Positions 46,860 through 55,062 of a DNA stretch of 64,000 nucleotides are shown here, piece after piece. Made by a program: the position numbers and the translations under genes. Numbering within the stretch: position 1 is the first letter of the stretch; every line of letters starts with the position of its first letter. A model generated the notes under the pieces. That model ran no database searches. It saw nothing but the letters and a program-made list of their open reading frames with translations, and was not told the DNA's origin. The stretch comes from Oceanobacillus senegalensis (GTDB taxonomy: Bacteria; Bacillota; Bacilli; Bacillales; Amphibacillaceae): NCBI RefSeq assembly GCF_900176885.1, contig NZ_LT839648.1, positions 1,019,049 through 1,083,048 on the forward strand. The letters are read 5' to 3'.

Positions 46860-47084
46860 TTAGAGTTTTAATTCCCCCATACGAAGTAGTTCGACTACGG
46901 CTTGAGATCGCCCCTTGACTCCTAACTTCTGCATTGCATTTGAAATGTGGTTTCGGACAGTTTTTTCTGATATAAACAATTCCTGGGCAATTTCTTTTGT
47001 TGTTTTGTCTTGAACTAACAATTCGAATACTTCTTTTTCACGTTTGGTTAATAATTGCTTCGGCTTATACTCGTTGTCCTTCAA
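46860..47084 (-). CDS. gerE: Spore coat gene regulator GerE
   Basis: The 74-residue LuxR-type helix-turn-helix protein has LLTKREKEVFELLVQDKTTKEIA and SEKTVRNHISNAMQKLGVKG, essentially the family's invariant sequence (given in parts). GerE acts late in the mother cell, tuning sigma-K coat genes. The start is TTG at 47084 with AAGGAGGGG upstream. It is on the strand opposite to sdhCAB. A sigma-K-like promoter precedes it. Confidence 0.97.
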   Translation of the reverse strand: MKDNEYKPKQLLTKREKEVFELLVQDKTTKEIAQELFISEKTVRNHISNAMQKLGVKGRSQAVVELLRMGELKL

Positions 47085-47144
47085 ATGTTAACCCCTCCTT
47101 GCTCTCATAGAGCTGCATGCTGAAGGGAAATTATTTAGTCACTA

Positions 47145-47171
47145 TAGCTTATGTTCACATCAAAATTTAGT
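47145..47171 (-). promoter_or_regulatory. Candidate sigma-K promoter of gerE
   Basis: On the minus strand AC (47171-47170), a 16-base spacer and CATAAGCTA (47153-47145) match the sigma-K consensus AC-N16/17-CATANNNTA. Transcription would begin about 55 bases before the TTG start. Confidence 0.65.
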
Positions 47172-47218
47172 GAGTATAACTGCAGTGAAAAGCAAATAAT
47201 CTTTAAATATTTTCGCTG

Positions 47219-47395
47219 GTTAAGGGGCAGTAATCCCCCCACATCAAAAATGGAGGAAAAACGATTCCTTTAGGTGGTGGATAAACCTGTCCCTTAAAGC
47301 CCATCGGACGTTGCGACTTTATCTTTTGTTCCTTTGTTTTAGTGGGGAATGAAAAGACCCCCCCACTAATTGAAAATTCACTTTATAAAAAAGGA
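47219..47395. repeat. Dispersed structured repeat, copy B (longer)
   Basis: This copy shares GGTTAAGGGGC, CAAAAATGGAGG, AAACGA and GGATAAAC blocks with copy A at 3709-3830. Outer arms TTAAGGGGCAG (47221 region) and CTGTCCCTTAA (47287-47297) pair with a G-U. An added hairpin, TTAGTGGGG/CCCCACTAA (near 47339-47369), and a TTCACTTT tail close it. No frame is present. Confidence 0.75.
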
Positions 47396-47518
47396 ATCTT
47401 TTTTTATAGACAAGTATTAGACTTGTTGAGTGCTATGTTAATATCAACGCACTAGCCATCTGCAATACGTTAAATAAAAGGAAAGGATATCCATAAAAAA
47501 ATTAATAGACGAAACACC

Positions 47519-47818
47519 ATGTACAAAAGTGAATATGATAAACTATTAGTTAGGGTTAACCAGGAAGAACCTCATTGGATTCGATAATGGATGTAAATGA
47601 AAGAATAGAAATGATTACGTTATTTATCCGGAATGCTTAGCATAATGGACGAGGATTTTAATTAACTAACCGGTTGTTCATTTATTAAAAAAGCTATTCA
47701 TTTACAAGGTTATAGAAATGCGTTATGTTTTTTAGGGGAAGTGATTGAGCGTTTTTTTGCTAATGAAAAGGAAGATTTAATTAGATAATTAGATAAACTT
47801 GTGACAAATTTAAAATAA
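47519..47818 (+). pseudogene. Decayed gene with six in-frame stops
   Basis: One uninterrupted 100-codon frame runs from ATG 47519 to TAA 47816-47818, with internal stops at codons 23, 26, 30, 32, 49 and 90. Between the stops the translation is protein-like (for example KSEYDKLLVRVNQEEPHWIR, LRYLSGMLSIMDEDFN and LQGYRNALCFLGEVIERFF). Every stop is one C-to-T change from Gln (CAA/CAG) or Arg (CGA). It lies where the MarR-type ysmB sits in B. subtilis, but I do not recognise it as MarR and cannot name the family. Confidence 0.55.
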
Positions 47819-47841
47819 CATCTTAGAAGAGGAGATTTTTT

Positions 47842-48669
47842 TTGGAAAGGGCTATAGGAGTAATTGACTCAGGTGTAGGTGGATTAACCGTTGCACATGA
47901 ATTAATGCGACAACTACCGAAGGAAAAATTATTATATTTAGGCGATACAGCTCGATGTCCGTATGGGCATAGAACGCCGAAAGAAATAAAAATGTTTACG
48001 TGGGAAATGGTTAAATTCTTATTGGATAAAGATATTAAGATGCTTGTTATCGCATGTAATACCGCAACAGCATTTACGTTAGAGGAATTACAAAGAGAGT
48101 TAGATATACCCGTGATTGGTGTCATACAACCAGGTGCTAGAGCAGCCATTAAGTTTACGCAAAGCAATCATGTTGGAGTAATTGGTACACAAGGAACTAT
48201 TTATAGTGAAGCTTATACGAAGGCTTTGAAAACAATAAAAGCGGAAATTCGGATAAGTCCATTAGCCTGTCCCTCATTTGTTCCTATGGTTGAGCAAGGG
48301 ATTCTTTCGGGACCGGATGCAAAAGCAGAGGTGAGAAAAACTTTGTTCCCATTACAAAATAAGGAATATATGGATACTTTAATTTTAGGTTGTACTCACT
48401 ATCCTTTGTTAAAAGATACCATACAGTCTGTGATGGGGGAAAATGTAACGATTATCTCATCCAGTGAAGAAACAGCAAGTGAAACCAGTACAATATTGGA
48501 AGTTCATGGACTGTTAAATCATGAGGATACTCATCCTAGTCATCAATTTTACACAACTGGAGAGTTAAAAGTGTTTAACCAAATAGCTAGAACTGTTTTT
48601 AAGGAGCCTAGCTATAGTAAGTTAACTATTCAAAAGGCTAGTTTAAATACAAATCAGGATGCTTCTTAA
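47842..48669 (+). CDS. racE: Glutamate racemase
   Basis: The enzyme makes D-glutamate for peptidoglycan. The 275-residue protein has GVIDSGVGGLTVAHEL at the N-terminus and the catalytic cysteine pair Cys72 (VIACNTATA) and Cys184 (ILGCTHYPLL, with His186). The start is TTG at 47842 after AGAGGAGA. It is followed by gerM as in Bacillus. The terminator stem overlaps its last codons. Confidence 0.97.
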   Translation: MERAIGVIDSGVGGLTVAHELMRQLPKEKLLYLGDTARCPYGHRTPKEIKMFTWEMVKFLLDKDIKMLVIACNTATAFTLEELQRELDIPVIGVIQPGARAAIKFTQSNHVGVIGTQGTIYSEAYTKALKTIKAEIRISPLACPSFVPMVEQGILSGPDAKAEVRKTLFPLQNKEYMDTLILGCTHYPLLKDTIQSVMGENVTIISSSEETASETSTILEVHGLLNHEDTHPSHQFYTTGELKVFNQIARTVFKEPSYSKLTIQKASLNTNQDAS

Positions 48670-48687
48670 CAGCTCCTGATTTTTTTA
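48651..48687 (+). terminator. Terminator overlapping the end of racE
   Basis: AAATCAGGA (48651-48659) and TCCTGATTT (48674-48682) pair, followed by a T-run. The stem begins inside the racE coding sequence. Confidence 0.82.
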
Positions 48688-48765
48688 TCGATTTTCCTAT
48701 GATTGGTCTATTTTTAATGATAGCTCGTATACATAATAGTACAAACCATCGTAGGAGGTATGGGC

Positions 48766-49851
48766 ATGAATAAGAAAGGGATTCTTGTTACTGGTGCGAT
48801 AACACTAACGTTTATTTTATCAGGTTGTTTTCAAGGAGAACAATCAATGGAACAGGAAATTGATCCACCACAGAATGCAGAAGCTGTCGATAATTTGGAA
48901 ACAGATACTTCCAAGGAAGATTCCGAGCCAGTTAATGATGTAAGCGAAGATAAGCAAGAGGTAGTAACGGAATATGTACCCCGGGAATTATATTTACTTG
49001 ATAAAAATGGAATGGTTGCTGCTCAAACTATTGAATTACCTCAACTAGAATCGAATGAAATAGCCGAACAAGTTCTGAAACATCTAGTTAAAGGTGGGCC
49101 TGTCACTTCTTTACTACCAAATGGATTTCAGGCTGTATTGCCAGAAGGTACAGAGATTTTAGGGCTTGATTTAAAAGAGGACGGAACAATGGTGGTAGAT
49201 GTTTCTGAAGAATTTACAAACTATGAACCTAATGAAGAAATAAAAATCTTAGAATCTATGACATTTACGTTGACACAATTTGAAAATGTAGAGAAGGTTC
49301 AATTATGGATTAATGGACATCCACAACAGACTATGCCTGTGAATGGAACACCTATTGGAGATGGCTATTCTAGAGAAAATGGAATCAATGTTGTTCAGTC
49401 GGATACGGTGGACCTTCTAACTAGTAAAGCAGTAACTATGTATTATCCAGCAGAGCATAATGAGAATCGTTATTATGTGCCTGTGACTCAATATGTTGAG
49501 AATAATGAAGGGGACATGTTCCAATCTATTATTCAATCCTTAATTAATGGTCCTGGTTATAACACGAATGTTCTTCATGTTTTTAATACGAACACAATGT
49601 TGACGAGTGAACCAACTATGGAGGACGGGGTACTGAACTTGACATTTAATGAAGAAATCTTAAAAGATACTGAACAATCCGTTATTGCAGATGAGGTAAT
49701 GGAGACTTTAGTAAGAACTTTAACAGAACAAGAAGGTGTTGAAGCTGTAGATATTAAAGTAGAAAACGTTGAACAATTAGTTAGCGAAAGTGGCCAAACT
49801 TATGATGAACCAGTAACTAAGGAAGCATTCTCACCAACTGAAAAGCTTTAA
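48766..49851 (+). CDS. gerM: GerM family sporulation/germination lipoprotein
   Basis: The 361-residue lipoprotein has a signal peptide with lipobox ILSGC (Cys21), a polar acidic linker (about 25-70) and two GerMN domains (about 85-210 and 225-345), each with an LPEG/N-x-x-S-like strand pattern. GerM is needed for normal sporulation septum events and germination in B. subtilis. ATG 48766 is seven bases after AGGAGG (48753-48758); 48760 is too close. GTCTATTT and TATACATA upstream (48706-48735) weakly resemble a sigma-E promoter. Confidence 0.92.
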   Translation: MNKKGILVTGAITLTFILSGCFQGEQSMEQEIDPPQNAEAVDNLETDTSKEDSEPVNDVSEDKQEVVTEYVPRELYLLDKNGMVAAQTIELPQLESNEIAEQVLKHLVKGGPVTSLLPNGFQAVLPEGTEILGLDLKEDGTMVVDVSEEFTNYEPNEEIKILESMTFTLTQFENVEKVQLWINGHPQQTMPVNGTPIGDGYSRENGINVVQSDTVDLLTSKAVTMYYPAEHNENRYYVPVTQYVENNEGDMFQSIIQSLINGPGYNTNVLHVFNTNTMLTSEPTMEDGVLNLTFNEEILKDTEQSVIADEVMETLVRTLTEQEGVEAVDIKVENVEQLVSESGQTYDEPVTKEAFSPTEKL

Positions 49852-49853
49852 AT

Positions 49854-49888
49854 GAAAGGGGTTCATACCGAACCTCTTTCTTTGTTTT
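49854..49888 (+). terminator. Terminator after gerM
   Basis: GAAAGGGGTTC (49854-49864) pairs with GAACCTCTTTC (49870-49880, one G-U) ahead of a T-rich tract. Confidence 0.85.
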
Positions 49889-49983
49889 ATTCAATGTTTT
49901 ACAGTTTCTCATTTAAATGAATTCAAATGATACTTTTGTATAAAATATGTTAAGCTAATGGTTGAATAAGGAGGAGTATACAT

Positions 49984-50739
49984 ATGCGAAATGACCAACG
50001 AGAAAATAATCAACTAAGGCCAATAAAAATTGTTCCTAATTACATAACCCATCCGGAGGGATCCGTATTAATTGAATTTGGGGACACGAAAGTGATTTGT
50101 AATGCAAGTATAGAGGATCGTGTTCCCCCATTTATGAGAGGTCAAGGTAAGGGGTGGATTACAGCTGAATATGCTATGTTGCCTCGTGCAACAGCACAGC
50201 GGAATATTAGAGAATCTTCCAAAGGGAAGGTAAGTGGTAGAACGATGGAAATTCAACGATTGATTGGTAGGGCGCTTCGATCCGTTGTTGATTTAGAAAA
50301 AATTGGAGAACGCACAGTATGGGTGGATTGCGATGTTATTCAAGCTGACGGAGGTACCAGAACAGCTTCCATCACAGGTGCATTTGTAGCGGTTGTACTT
50401 GCTTTTGGTAACCTATTAAAAAATAAAGGGATTAAAGTAATGCCAGTTACAGATTATTTGTCTGCAGTATCTGTTGGGGTATTATCAGATGGCAGGGAAA
50501 TATTAGATTTGAATTACGAGGAAGATTCACAGGCTGATGTTGATATGAATATTGTCATGACAGGGGCTGGAGAATTTGTAGAGATTCAAGGTACAGGTGA
50601 AGAGGCAACATTTTCTATAGGCCAGCTACAGACAATGTTAAAGCTAGCTAGTGAGGGGTTGGAAGAGATTATATCTATTCAAAAGGATACGATAGGTGAA
50701 TTAGCAGATCGAATTGGTGAAACGAAAAATAATCAATAA
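49984..50739 (+). CDS. rph: Ribonuclease PH
   Basis: RNase PH trims the 3' ends of tRNA precursors using phosphate. The 251-residue protein has the RNase PH core, including [14 protein letters not shown], the [13 protein letters not shown] helix and the conserved [18 protein letters not shown] stretch (given in parts). It is the first of rph-rdgB-ysnB. The start at 49984 follows AAGGAGG. Confidence 0.97.
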   Translation: MRNDQRENNQLRPIKIVPNYITHPEGSVLIEFGDTKVICNASIEDRVPPFMRGQGKGWITAEYAMLPRATAQRNIRESSKGKVSGRTMEIQRLIGRALRSVVDLEKIGERTVWVDCDVIQADGGTRTASITGAFVAVVLAFGNLLKNKGIKVMPVTDYLSAVSVGVLSDGREILDLNYEEDSQADVDMNIVMTGAGEFVEIQGTGEEATFSIGQLQTMLKLASEGLEEIISIQKDTIGELADRIGETKNNQ

Positions 50740-50755
50740 TTTTAAGGGGATTATT

Positions 50756-51349
50756 ATGAAACAAATAGTAATTGCGACAAGGAATAATGGAAAAGCAAAA
50801 GAATTTAAATCCTTCTTTTTAAAGTATGAGGTGGAAGCAATATCCCTTTTAGATATAAATGATGATTTGCCAGATGTCGAGGAAACCGGGGATTCTTTTG
50901 AAGAAAATGCAGCGCTTAAGGCAGAAGAAATAAGCCGAATTTTAGATTTGCCTGTTGTTGCAGATGATTCGGGTCTAGAAATTGATGCCTTGGATGGTAG
51001 ACCAGGAATCTATTCAGCAAGATATGCTGGGGAAAAGAAAGATGACAAAGCAAATATGTATAAAGTATTAGAAGAAATGAGAATTGTATCTGAAACTAAA
51101 CGTACAGCTAGATTTGTATGTGTTTTGGCAATTGCTATACCTAGAAATAAAACGGTTTTTAAGAGAGGTATATGTGAAGGGACGATAGCTTTTTCTGAGG
51201 CAGGAAAGAATGGTTTTGGTTATGATCCAATTTTTATTCCGAATGGATATGAAAAGACAATGGCAGAAATAGATCCAGAAGAAAAGAATAAAATCAGTCA
51301 TCGAAAAAAGGCGATGGATCAGTTAGAGAAATGGCTGGGTAATTTGTGA
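50756..51349 (+). CDS. rdgB: XTP/dITP pyrophosphatase (HAM1/RdgB)
   Basis: This house-cleaning enzyme hydrolyses XTP and dITP to monophosphates, preventing hypoxanthine incorporation. The 197-residue protein begins with the nucleotide-binding IVIATRNNGKAKEF. It has VVADDSGLEIDALDGRPGIYSARYAG and GFGYDPIFIP motifs. ATG 50756 after AAGGGG is chosen; the frame start at 50714 would overlap rph. It is 16 bases after the rph stop. Confidence 0.96.
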   Translation: MKQIVIATRNNGKAKEFKSFFLKYEVEAISLLDINDDLPDVEETGDSFEENAALKAEEISRILDLPVVADDSGLEIDALDGRPGIYSARYAGEKKDDKANMYKVLEEMRIVSETKRTARFVCVLAIAIPRNKTVFKRGICEGTIAFSEAGKNGFGYDPIFIPNGYEKTMAEIDPEEKNKISHRKKAMDQLEKWLGNL

Positions 51350-51368
51350 TTGGTGAAGGTGGTAAATA

Positions 51369-51884
51369 GTGAAGAAAATATTGTTAATAAGCGATAGTCA
51401 TGGACTCCAACAAGAGATCTTAGATATTAAAAAGAGACACCAGGTGGATAGGATAATCCATTGTGGTGATTCAGAATTGGACTTTGATGCTAACGAACTT
51501 ACTGGTATGGATAAGGTAGCTGGAAATTGTGATACTGATGCACGTTTTCCTAATGAAACGGTGATTACAATCGGTGAATTGACTTTCTTTGTAACGCATG
51601 GTCATCTTTATAACGTGAAGTCAAACTTATTGCCGCTTTCTTATCGAGCGGAAGAATTGAAAGCTAATGTTATCTGTTTTGGACATACCCATATTGCAGG
51701 TGCAGAGAAGATGGATAAGCTGTTATTTATTAACCCTGGAAGCATTCGAATGCCTAGAAATAGAATAGAAAAGACTTATGCCATCTTAGAATGGGAGACG
51801 ACTAAAAATATTAGAGTGCGTTTTTATACGGTAGATGGAGAACTAGTTTCTAAAATGTCATATGAGACTACATTAGAGGATTAA
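51369..51884 (+). CDS. ysnB: YfcE/MJ0936-family metallophosphoesterase (YsnB)
   Basis: The 171-residue phosphoesterase has metal ligands visible in SDSHG, HCGDSE, GNCD, THGH and FGHTHIAG. Relatives act on phosphodiester substrates, but the physiological substrate is unknown. GTG 51369 follows GAAGGTGG. It is co-directional and 19 bases after rdgB, matching Bacillus ysnB. Confidence 0.93.
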   Translation: MKKILLISDSHGLQQEILDIKKRHQVDRIIHCGDSELDFDANELTGMDKVAGNCDTDARFPNETVITIGELTFFVTHGHLYNVKSNLLPLSYRAEELKANVICFGHTHIAGAEKMDKLLFINPGSIRMPRNRIEKTYAILEWETTKNIRVRFYTVDGELVSKMSYETTLED

Positions 51885-51895
51885 TGAACGTCTGT

Positions 51896-51936
51896 ATTCA
51901 TTTAGTGGAGGTTTACCCTCCTCTGAATGAAATTTA
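51896..51936 (+). terminator. Weak hairpin after ysnB
   Basis: TTCATTTAGTGGAGG pairs with CCTCCTCTGAATGAA with mismatches, and an AT-rich tail follows. It may close the rph operon. Confidence 0.55.
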
Positions 51937-51945
51937 ATAAAAGTA

Positions 51946-51974
51946 TTGACAAAAATATATATCAATTTTATAAT
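51946..51974 (+). promoter_or_regulatory. Promoter of the tRNA pair
   Basis: TTGACA (51946-51951) and TATAAT (51969-51974) with 17 bases between them are a perfect sigma-A consensus. Confidence 0.92.
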
Positions 51975-52018
51975 GTAAATTGTTCGCAAAAAGTCCATTA
52001 CCATTTAATGGTAGTAAT

Positions 52019-52092
52019 GCGGGTGTAGTTTAGTGGTAAAACCTCAGCCTTCCAAGCTGATGTCGAGGGTTCGATTCCCTTCACCCGCTCCA
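52019..52092 (+). tRNA. tRNA-Gly (anticodon TCC)
   Basis: Acceptor arm GCGGGTG (52019-52025) pairs with CACCCGC (52082-52088). The anticodon TCC is at 52051-52053, the T arm holds GGTTCGATTCC, and a CCA end is encoded (52090-52092). It reads GGA glycine codons. Confidence 0.96.
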
Positions 52093-52096
52093 TTAT

Positions 52097-52170
52097 GTCC
52101 CAGTAGCTCAGCTGGATAGAGCAACAGCCTTCTAAGCTGTGGGTCGCAGGTTCGAATCCTGCCTGGGACG
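52097..52170 (+). tRNA. tRNA-Arg (anticodon TCT)
   Basis: Acceptor GTCCCAG (52097-52103) pairs with CTGGGAC (52163-52169). The anticodon TCT is at 52131-52133 and the T arm holds GGTTCGAATCC. No CCA is encoded, unlike the adjacent tRNA-Gly, so it must be added after transcription. Confidence 0.96.
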
Positions 52171-52208
52171 TATTTATTTTATTTCAGTTAACTCCAATAA
52201 TTACATCA

Positions 52209-52244
52209 AAAGAGACCTAACTTACATAGGTTTCTTTTTTTATG
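52209..52244 (+). terminator. Terminator after the tRNAs
   Basis: AAAGAGACCTA (52209-52219) pairs with TAGGTTTCTTT (52227-52237, one G-U), then a T-run. Confidence 0.85.
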
Positions 52245-52320
52245 TTTAAAAATATTTTTATAGGGTATGTATAGCTATTATCTAAAATAATATACTATAC
52301 TTAAGAGAAAGGGTGAATAT

Positions 52321-53295
52321 ATGCAGACGCACCATGAAAAGGTGATTCTCTTTCCTAAGTGGAAGAAATCGCTAGAAGAAGAAAGCTTGATTGCTTTAAA
52401 GGAAAAACAATACGAGAAAGCATTAGTAAAATTAAATAAACTATTAATGCATCACGTTGATAGTTACGAAATTATAACAGGAAAACTGATTTGCTTAATG
52501 GAATTAGGGAGATTTAATGAAGCACAGGACTTATGTGAGGATTTACTTAAAAGTCGTGATGAAAACTATTATCATTATTTACATATTTATTTAACTATTT
52601 TATTTCAAACAAACCAGTATGAGCTCTTGATGGAGCAAGTAGAAGAGATTCTTTTAGATAAAGAGATTCCGAAACCACAAAAGGACCAATTTATACAGCT
52701 CTACGAAATAAGTGAAAAAATGCAACTGGATGTCATAACAGAGAGAAAAAAACAAGTATTTGATGAATTGTTTCAGGCAGTGAAGGAGAAAAAATTCGAG
52801 GAGCAATGGCGACAAGTAGATAGCTTGAGAAGTTTAAAGACAGATCCAACAGAAGAGATAATAGAATTGTTGGTTCATGAAAATGTTCACCCATTAACCA
52901 AATCAGCAATAGTACTGTGGTTAAAAGAAAAAGAAGTATCACAGCAAGTAGAAATATCTAAATTTGGTATTTGCTTTTCTTTTAATCCAATTACAATTGA
53001 AGGATTAGAGCAAAGTGAGTTTATAATAGAAACGAAAAAATTGCTTCGACCTATAGAAGAGAAAAATCCTACACTGTATTATTTGTTAGCAAAATTACTT
53101 TCAAACTATGCATATGTAATCTATCCAATATTACCGCAAAAAGAAGATTACTTACATATAGCAAAAGCACTGGAAATAATAGGGGATGAATATTTTAATT
53201 TAGGAACTACGCAGGAGGACCTATCAGATAAAGTAGAAAATTATATAGAGAATATTAAAATGAGTGAATCACTTTATTTAAGTATAATGGAATGA
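52321..53295 (+). CDS. ysoA: TPR-repeat protein (YsoA)
   Basis: The 324-residue soluble helical protein has tetratricopeptide-like units at its N-terminus (about 20-115: EKQYEKALVKLNKLLM, then GRFNEAQDLCEDLL, then NQYELLMEQVEEILL). An extended region without recognised motifs follows. It is the YsoA homologue by position between the tRNAs and tig. The binding partner is unknown. It is read from ATG 52321 after AAAGGGTG. Confidence 0.82.
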   Translation: MQTHHEKVILFPKWKKSLEEESLIALKEKQYEKALVKLNKLLMHHVDSYEIITGKLICLMELGRFNEAQDLCEDLLKSRDENYYHYLHIYLTILFQTNQYELLMEQVEEILLDKEIPKPQKDQFIQLYEISEKMQLDVITERKKQVFDELFQAVKEKKFEEQWRQVDSLRSLKTDPTEEIIELLVHENVHPLTKSAIVLWLKEKEVSQQVEISKFGICFSFNPITIEGLEQSEFIIETKKLLRPIEEKNPTLYYLLAKLLSNYAYVIYPILPQKEDYLHIAKALEIIGDEYFNLGTTQEDLSDKVENYIENIKMSESLYLSIME

Positions 53296-53315
53296 TTGTG
53301 TTATAAGAGAAATGC

Positions 53316-53343
53316 TTGAAAGCCATATGAATTATGTTATAAT
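53316..53343 (+). promoter_or_regulatory. Promoter of tig
   Basis: TTGAAA (53316-53321), 16 bases, TATAAT (53338-53343). The start near 53350 lies about 83 bases before the ATG. Confidence 0.75.
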
Positions 53344-53432
53344 AAGGTGGTTGCAAAATTACTTAGTAGATAATAATTATCGTAATTTACATAATTATGA
53401 GATGGTATAATAGATTTTGGAGGGAAAAAATT

Positions 53433-54719
53433 ATGTCAGCTAAATGGGAAAAACAAGAAGGAAATAAAGGGGTACTTACTTTTGAAGTGCCTTCAGATGA
53501 ATTTGATCAAGCGTTAGATCAAGCATTTAAAAAAGTAGTAAAAGATGTTCAAATTCCTGGATTCCGTAAAGGGAAAATTCCTCGTGGACTCTTTGAAAAA
53601 CGTTTTGGTGTAGAAGCGTTATACCAGGATGCAGTGGATATTGTTCTTCCAGAGGCTTATCGTAAAGCAATTGATGAAACAGATATCTTTCCTATTGCAC
53701 AGCCAGAGGTGGACATTGAACAAATTGAAAAAGGTAAAGATTTAATTTTTACTGCTAATGTTGAAGTGAAACCAGAAGTTACACTAGGTGAATATAAAGG
53801 CTTAGAAGTAGAAGAGCAATCTGTTGAAGTAACAGATGAAGATGTGGAAGAGGAAATCAACCGTATTCGTGATCGCCATGCAGAATTAGTTGTAAAAGAA
53901 GAAGGCGAAATCGAAGAAGGGGATACTGCAGTAATTGACTTTGAAGGTTTCTTGGATGGTGAAGCTTTTGAAGGCGGAAAAGGTGAAAATCATTCATTAG
54001 AAATTGGTTCAGGTCAATTTATTCCTGGATTTGAGGAACAGTTAATTGGTAAAAAAGCTGGAGATGATACAGAAGTGAAAGTAACATTCCCAGAAGATTA
54101 TCATGCGGAAGAATTAGCTGGAAAAGAAGCAACATTTAAAGTGAAAATTCATGAAGTGAAATATAAAGAATTACCAGAACTTGACGATGAATTTGCAAAA
54201 GATGTCGATGATGAAGCCGAAACACTTGACGAATTAAAGAATAAGAAGAGAGAACAGCTTGAAGAAGAAAGAAAACAACAAGCTGATAACGAAAAACGTC
54301 AACAACTAGTTGAGAAAGCATCTGAGAACGCTCAAATTGATGTTCCTGAAGCAATGATTGAGACTGAATTAGAACAAATGGTTAGAGAATTTGAACAAAA
54401 CCTTCAAATGCAAGGTATGACATTAGAAATGTACACTCAATTCTCTGGGCAAGATGAGACTGCATTAAAAGAGCAAATGAAAGAAGATGCAGAAAAACGC
54501 GTAAGAACGAACTTAACTCTTGAAGCTATTGCAAAAGAAGAGAACATCGAAGCGACAGAAGAAGACATCAACGAAGAATTAGAGAAAATGGCATCTATGT
54601 ATGGCATTGAAGCAGATCAGCTACTACCTTTACTAGGTGGTAATACTGATACTATTAAAAATGATGTACAACTTAGAAAAGCTATTGAATACCTAGTTGA
54701 TCAAAGTAAAGCAGTATAA
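53433..54719 (+). CDS. tig: Trigger factor chaperone
   Basis: Trigger factor binds the ribosome exit and folds nascent chains. The 428-residue protein has the N-terminal ribosome-binding signature GFRKGKIPR, a central FKBP-type peptidyl-prolyl isomerase domain (about 150-240, with [19 protein letters not shown] in parts) and a helical C-terminal domain. The frame opens at 53397, but ATG 53433 follows TTTGGAGGG. A terminator ends the unit before clpX. Confidence 0.97.
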   Translation: MSAKWEKQEGNKGVLTFEVPSDEFDQALDQAFKKVVKDVQIPGFRKGKIPRGLFEKRFGVEALYQDAVDIVLPEAYRKAIDETDIFPIAQPEVDIEQIEKGKDLIFTANVEVKPEVTLGEYKGLEVEEQSVEVTDEDVEEEINRIRDRHAELVVKEEGEIEEGDTAVIDFEGFLDGEAFEGGKGENHSLEIGSGQFIPGFEEQLIGKKAGDDTEVKVTFPEDYHAEELAGKEATFKVKIHEVKYKELPELDDEFAKDVDDEAETLDELKNKKREQLEEERKQQADNEKRQQLVEKASENAQIDVPEAMIETELEQMVREFEQNLQMQGMTLEMYTQFSGQDETALKEQMKEDAEKRVRTNLTLEAIAKEENIEATEEDINEELEKMASMYGIEADQLLPLLGGNTDTIKNDVQLRKAIEYLVDQSKAV

Positions 54720-54764
54720 ACAAGAAAAAGATAAGTTTCATTCTAGCTAGAAAAGTGTAAAAAC

Positions 54765-54798
54765 AACAAGGTGCGAAACATATCGCACCTTGTTTTAT
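54765..54798 (+). terminator. Terminator after tig
   Basis: AACAAGGTGCGA (54765-54776) and TCGCACCTTGTT (54783-54794) form a perfect 12-base-pair stem with a TTTT tail. Confidence 0.93.
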
Positions 54799-54839
54799 AT
54801 TATTTAAAAGAAAGAACGACTTAATTTTAAAATCTGTCA

Positions 54840-54955
54840 TATAGTATAAGTAATATATAGTTGATTATTCTAATGAATAGCGTAATTTTGCTTTTGAAGG
54901 TGGATGGGAAGAAGCAAAGGCTTACTTACTTTATCTTACTAAAAAAGAATTTTAA
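54840..54955 (+). pseudogene. Possible gene remnant upstream of clpX
   Basis: One frame ends FAFEGGWEEAKAYLLYLTKK then EF and a TAA at 54953-54955. Upstream in the same frame are stops at 54878-54880, 54851-54853 and 54842-54844, and no start codon. The last 20 residues look like real protein but the family is not recognised. It may be chance in AT-rich DNA. Confidence 0.25.
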
Positions 54956-54993
54956 GAAATTATTAAGTCATCTAGTTGTTTTTATTTTGTTTT

Positions 54994-55023
54994 TTGATAT
55001 TCTTCTGATATGATGACTATAAA
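54994..55023 (+). promoter_or_regulatory. Possible promoter of clpX
   Basis: TTGATA (54994-54999) and TATAAA (55018-55023) with 18 bases between, about 40 bases before the ATG. It is a plausible sigma-A promoter. Confidence 0.5.
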
Positions 55024-55062
55024 TTGAAACCTAGATTCTAGGATATTTAGGGGTGAAAATGA

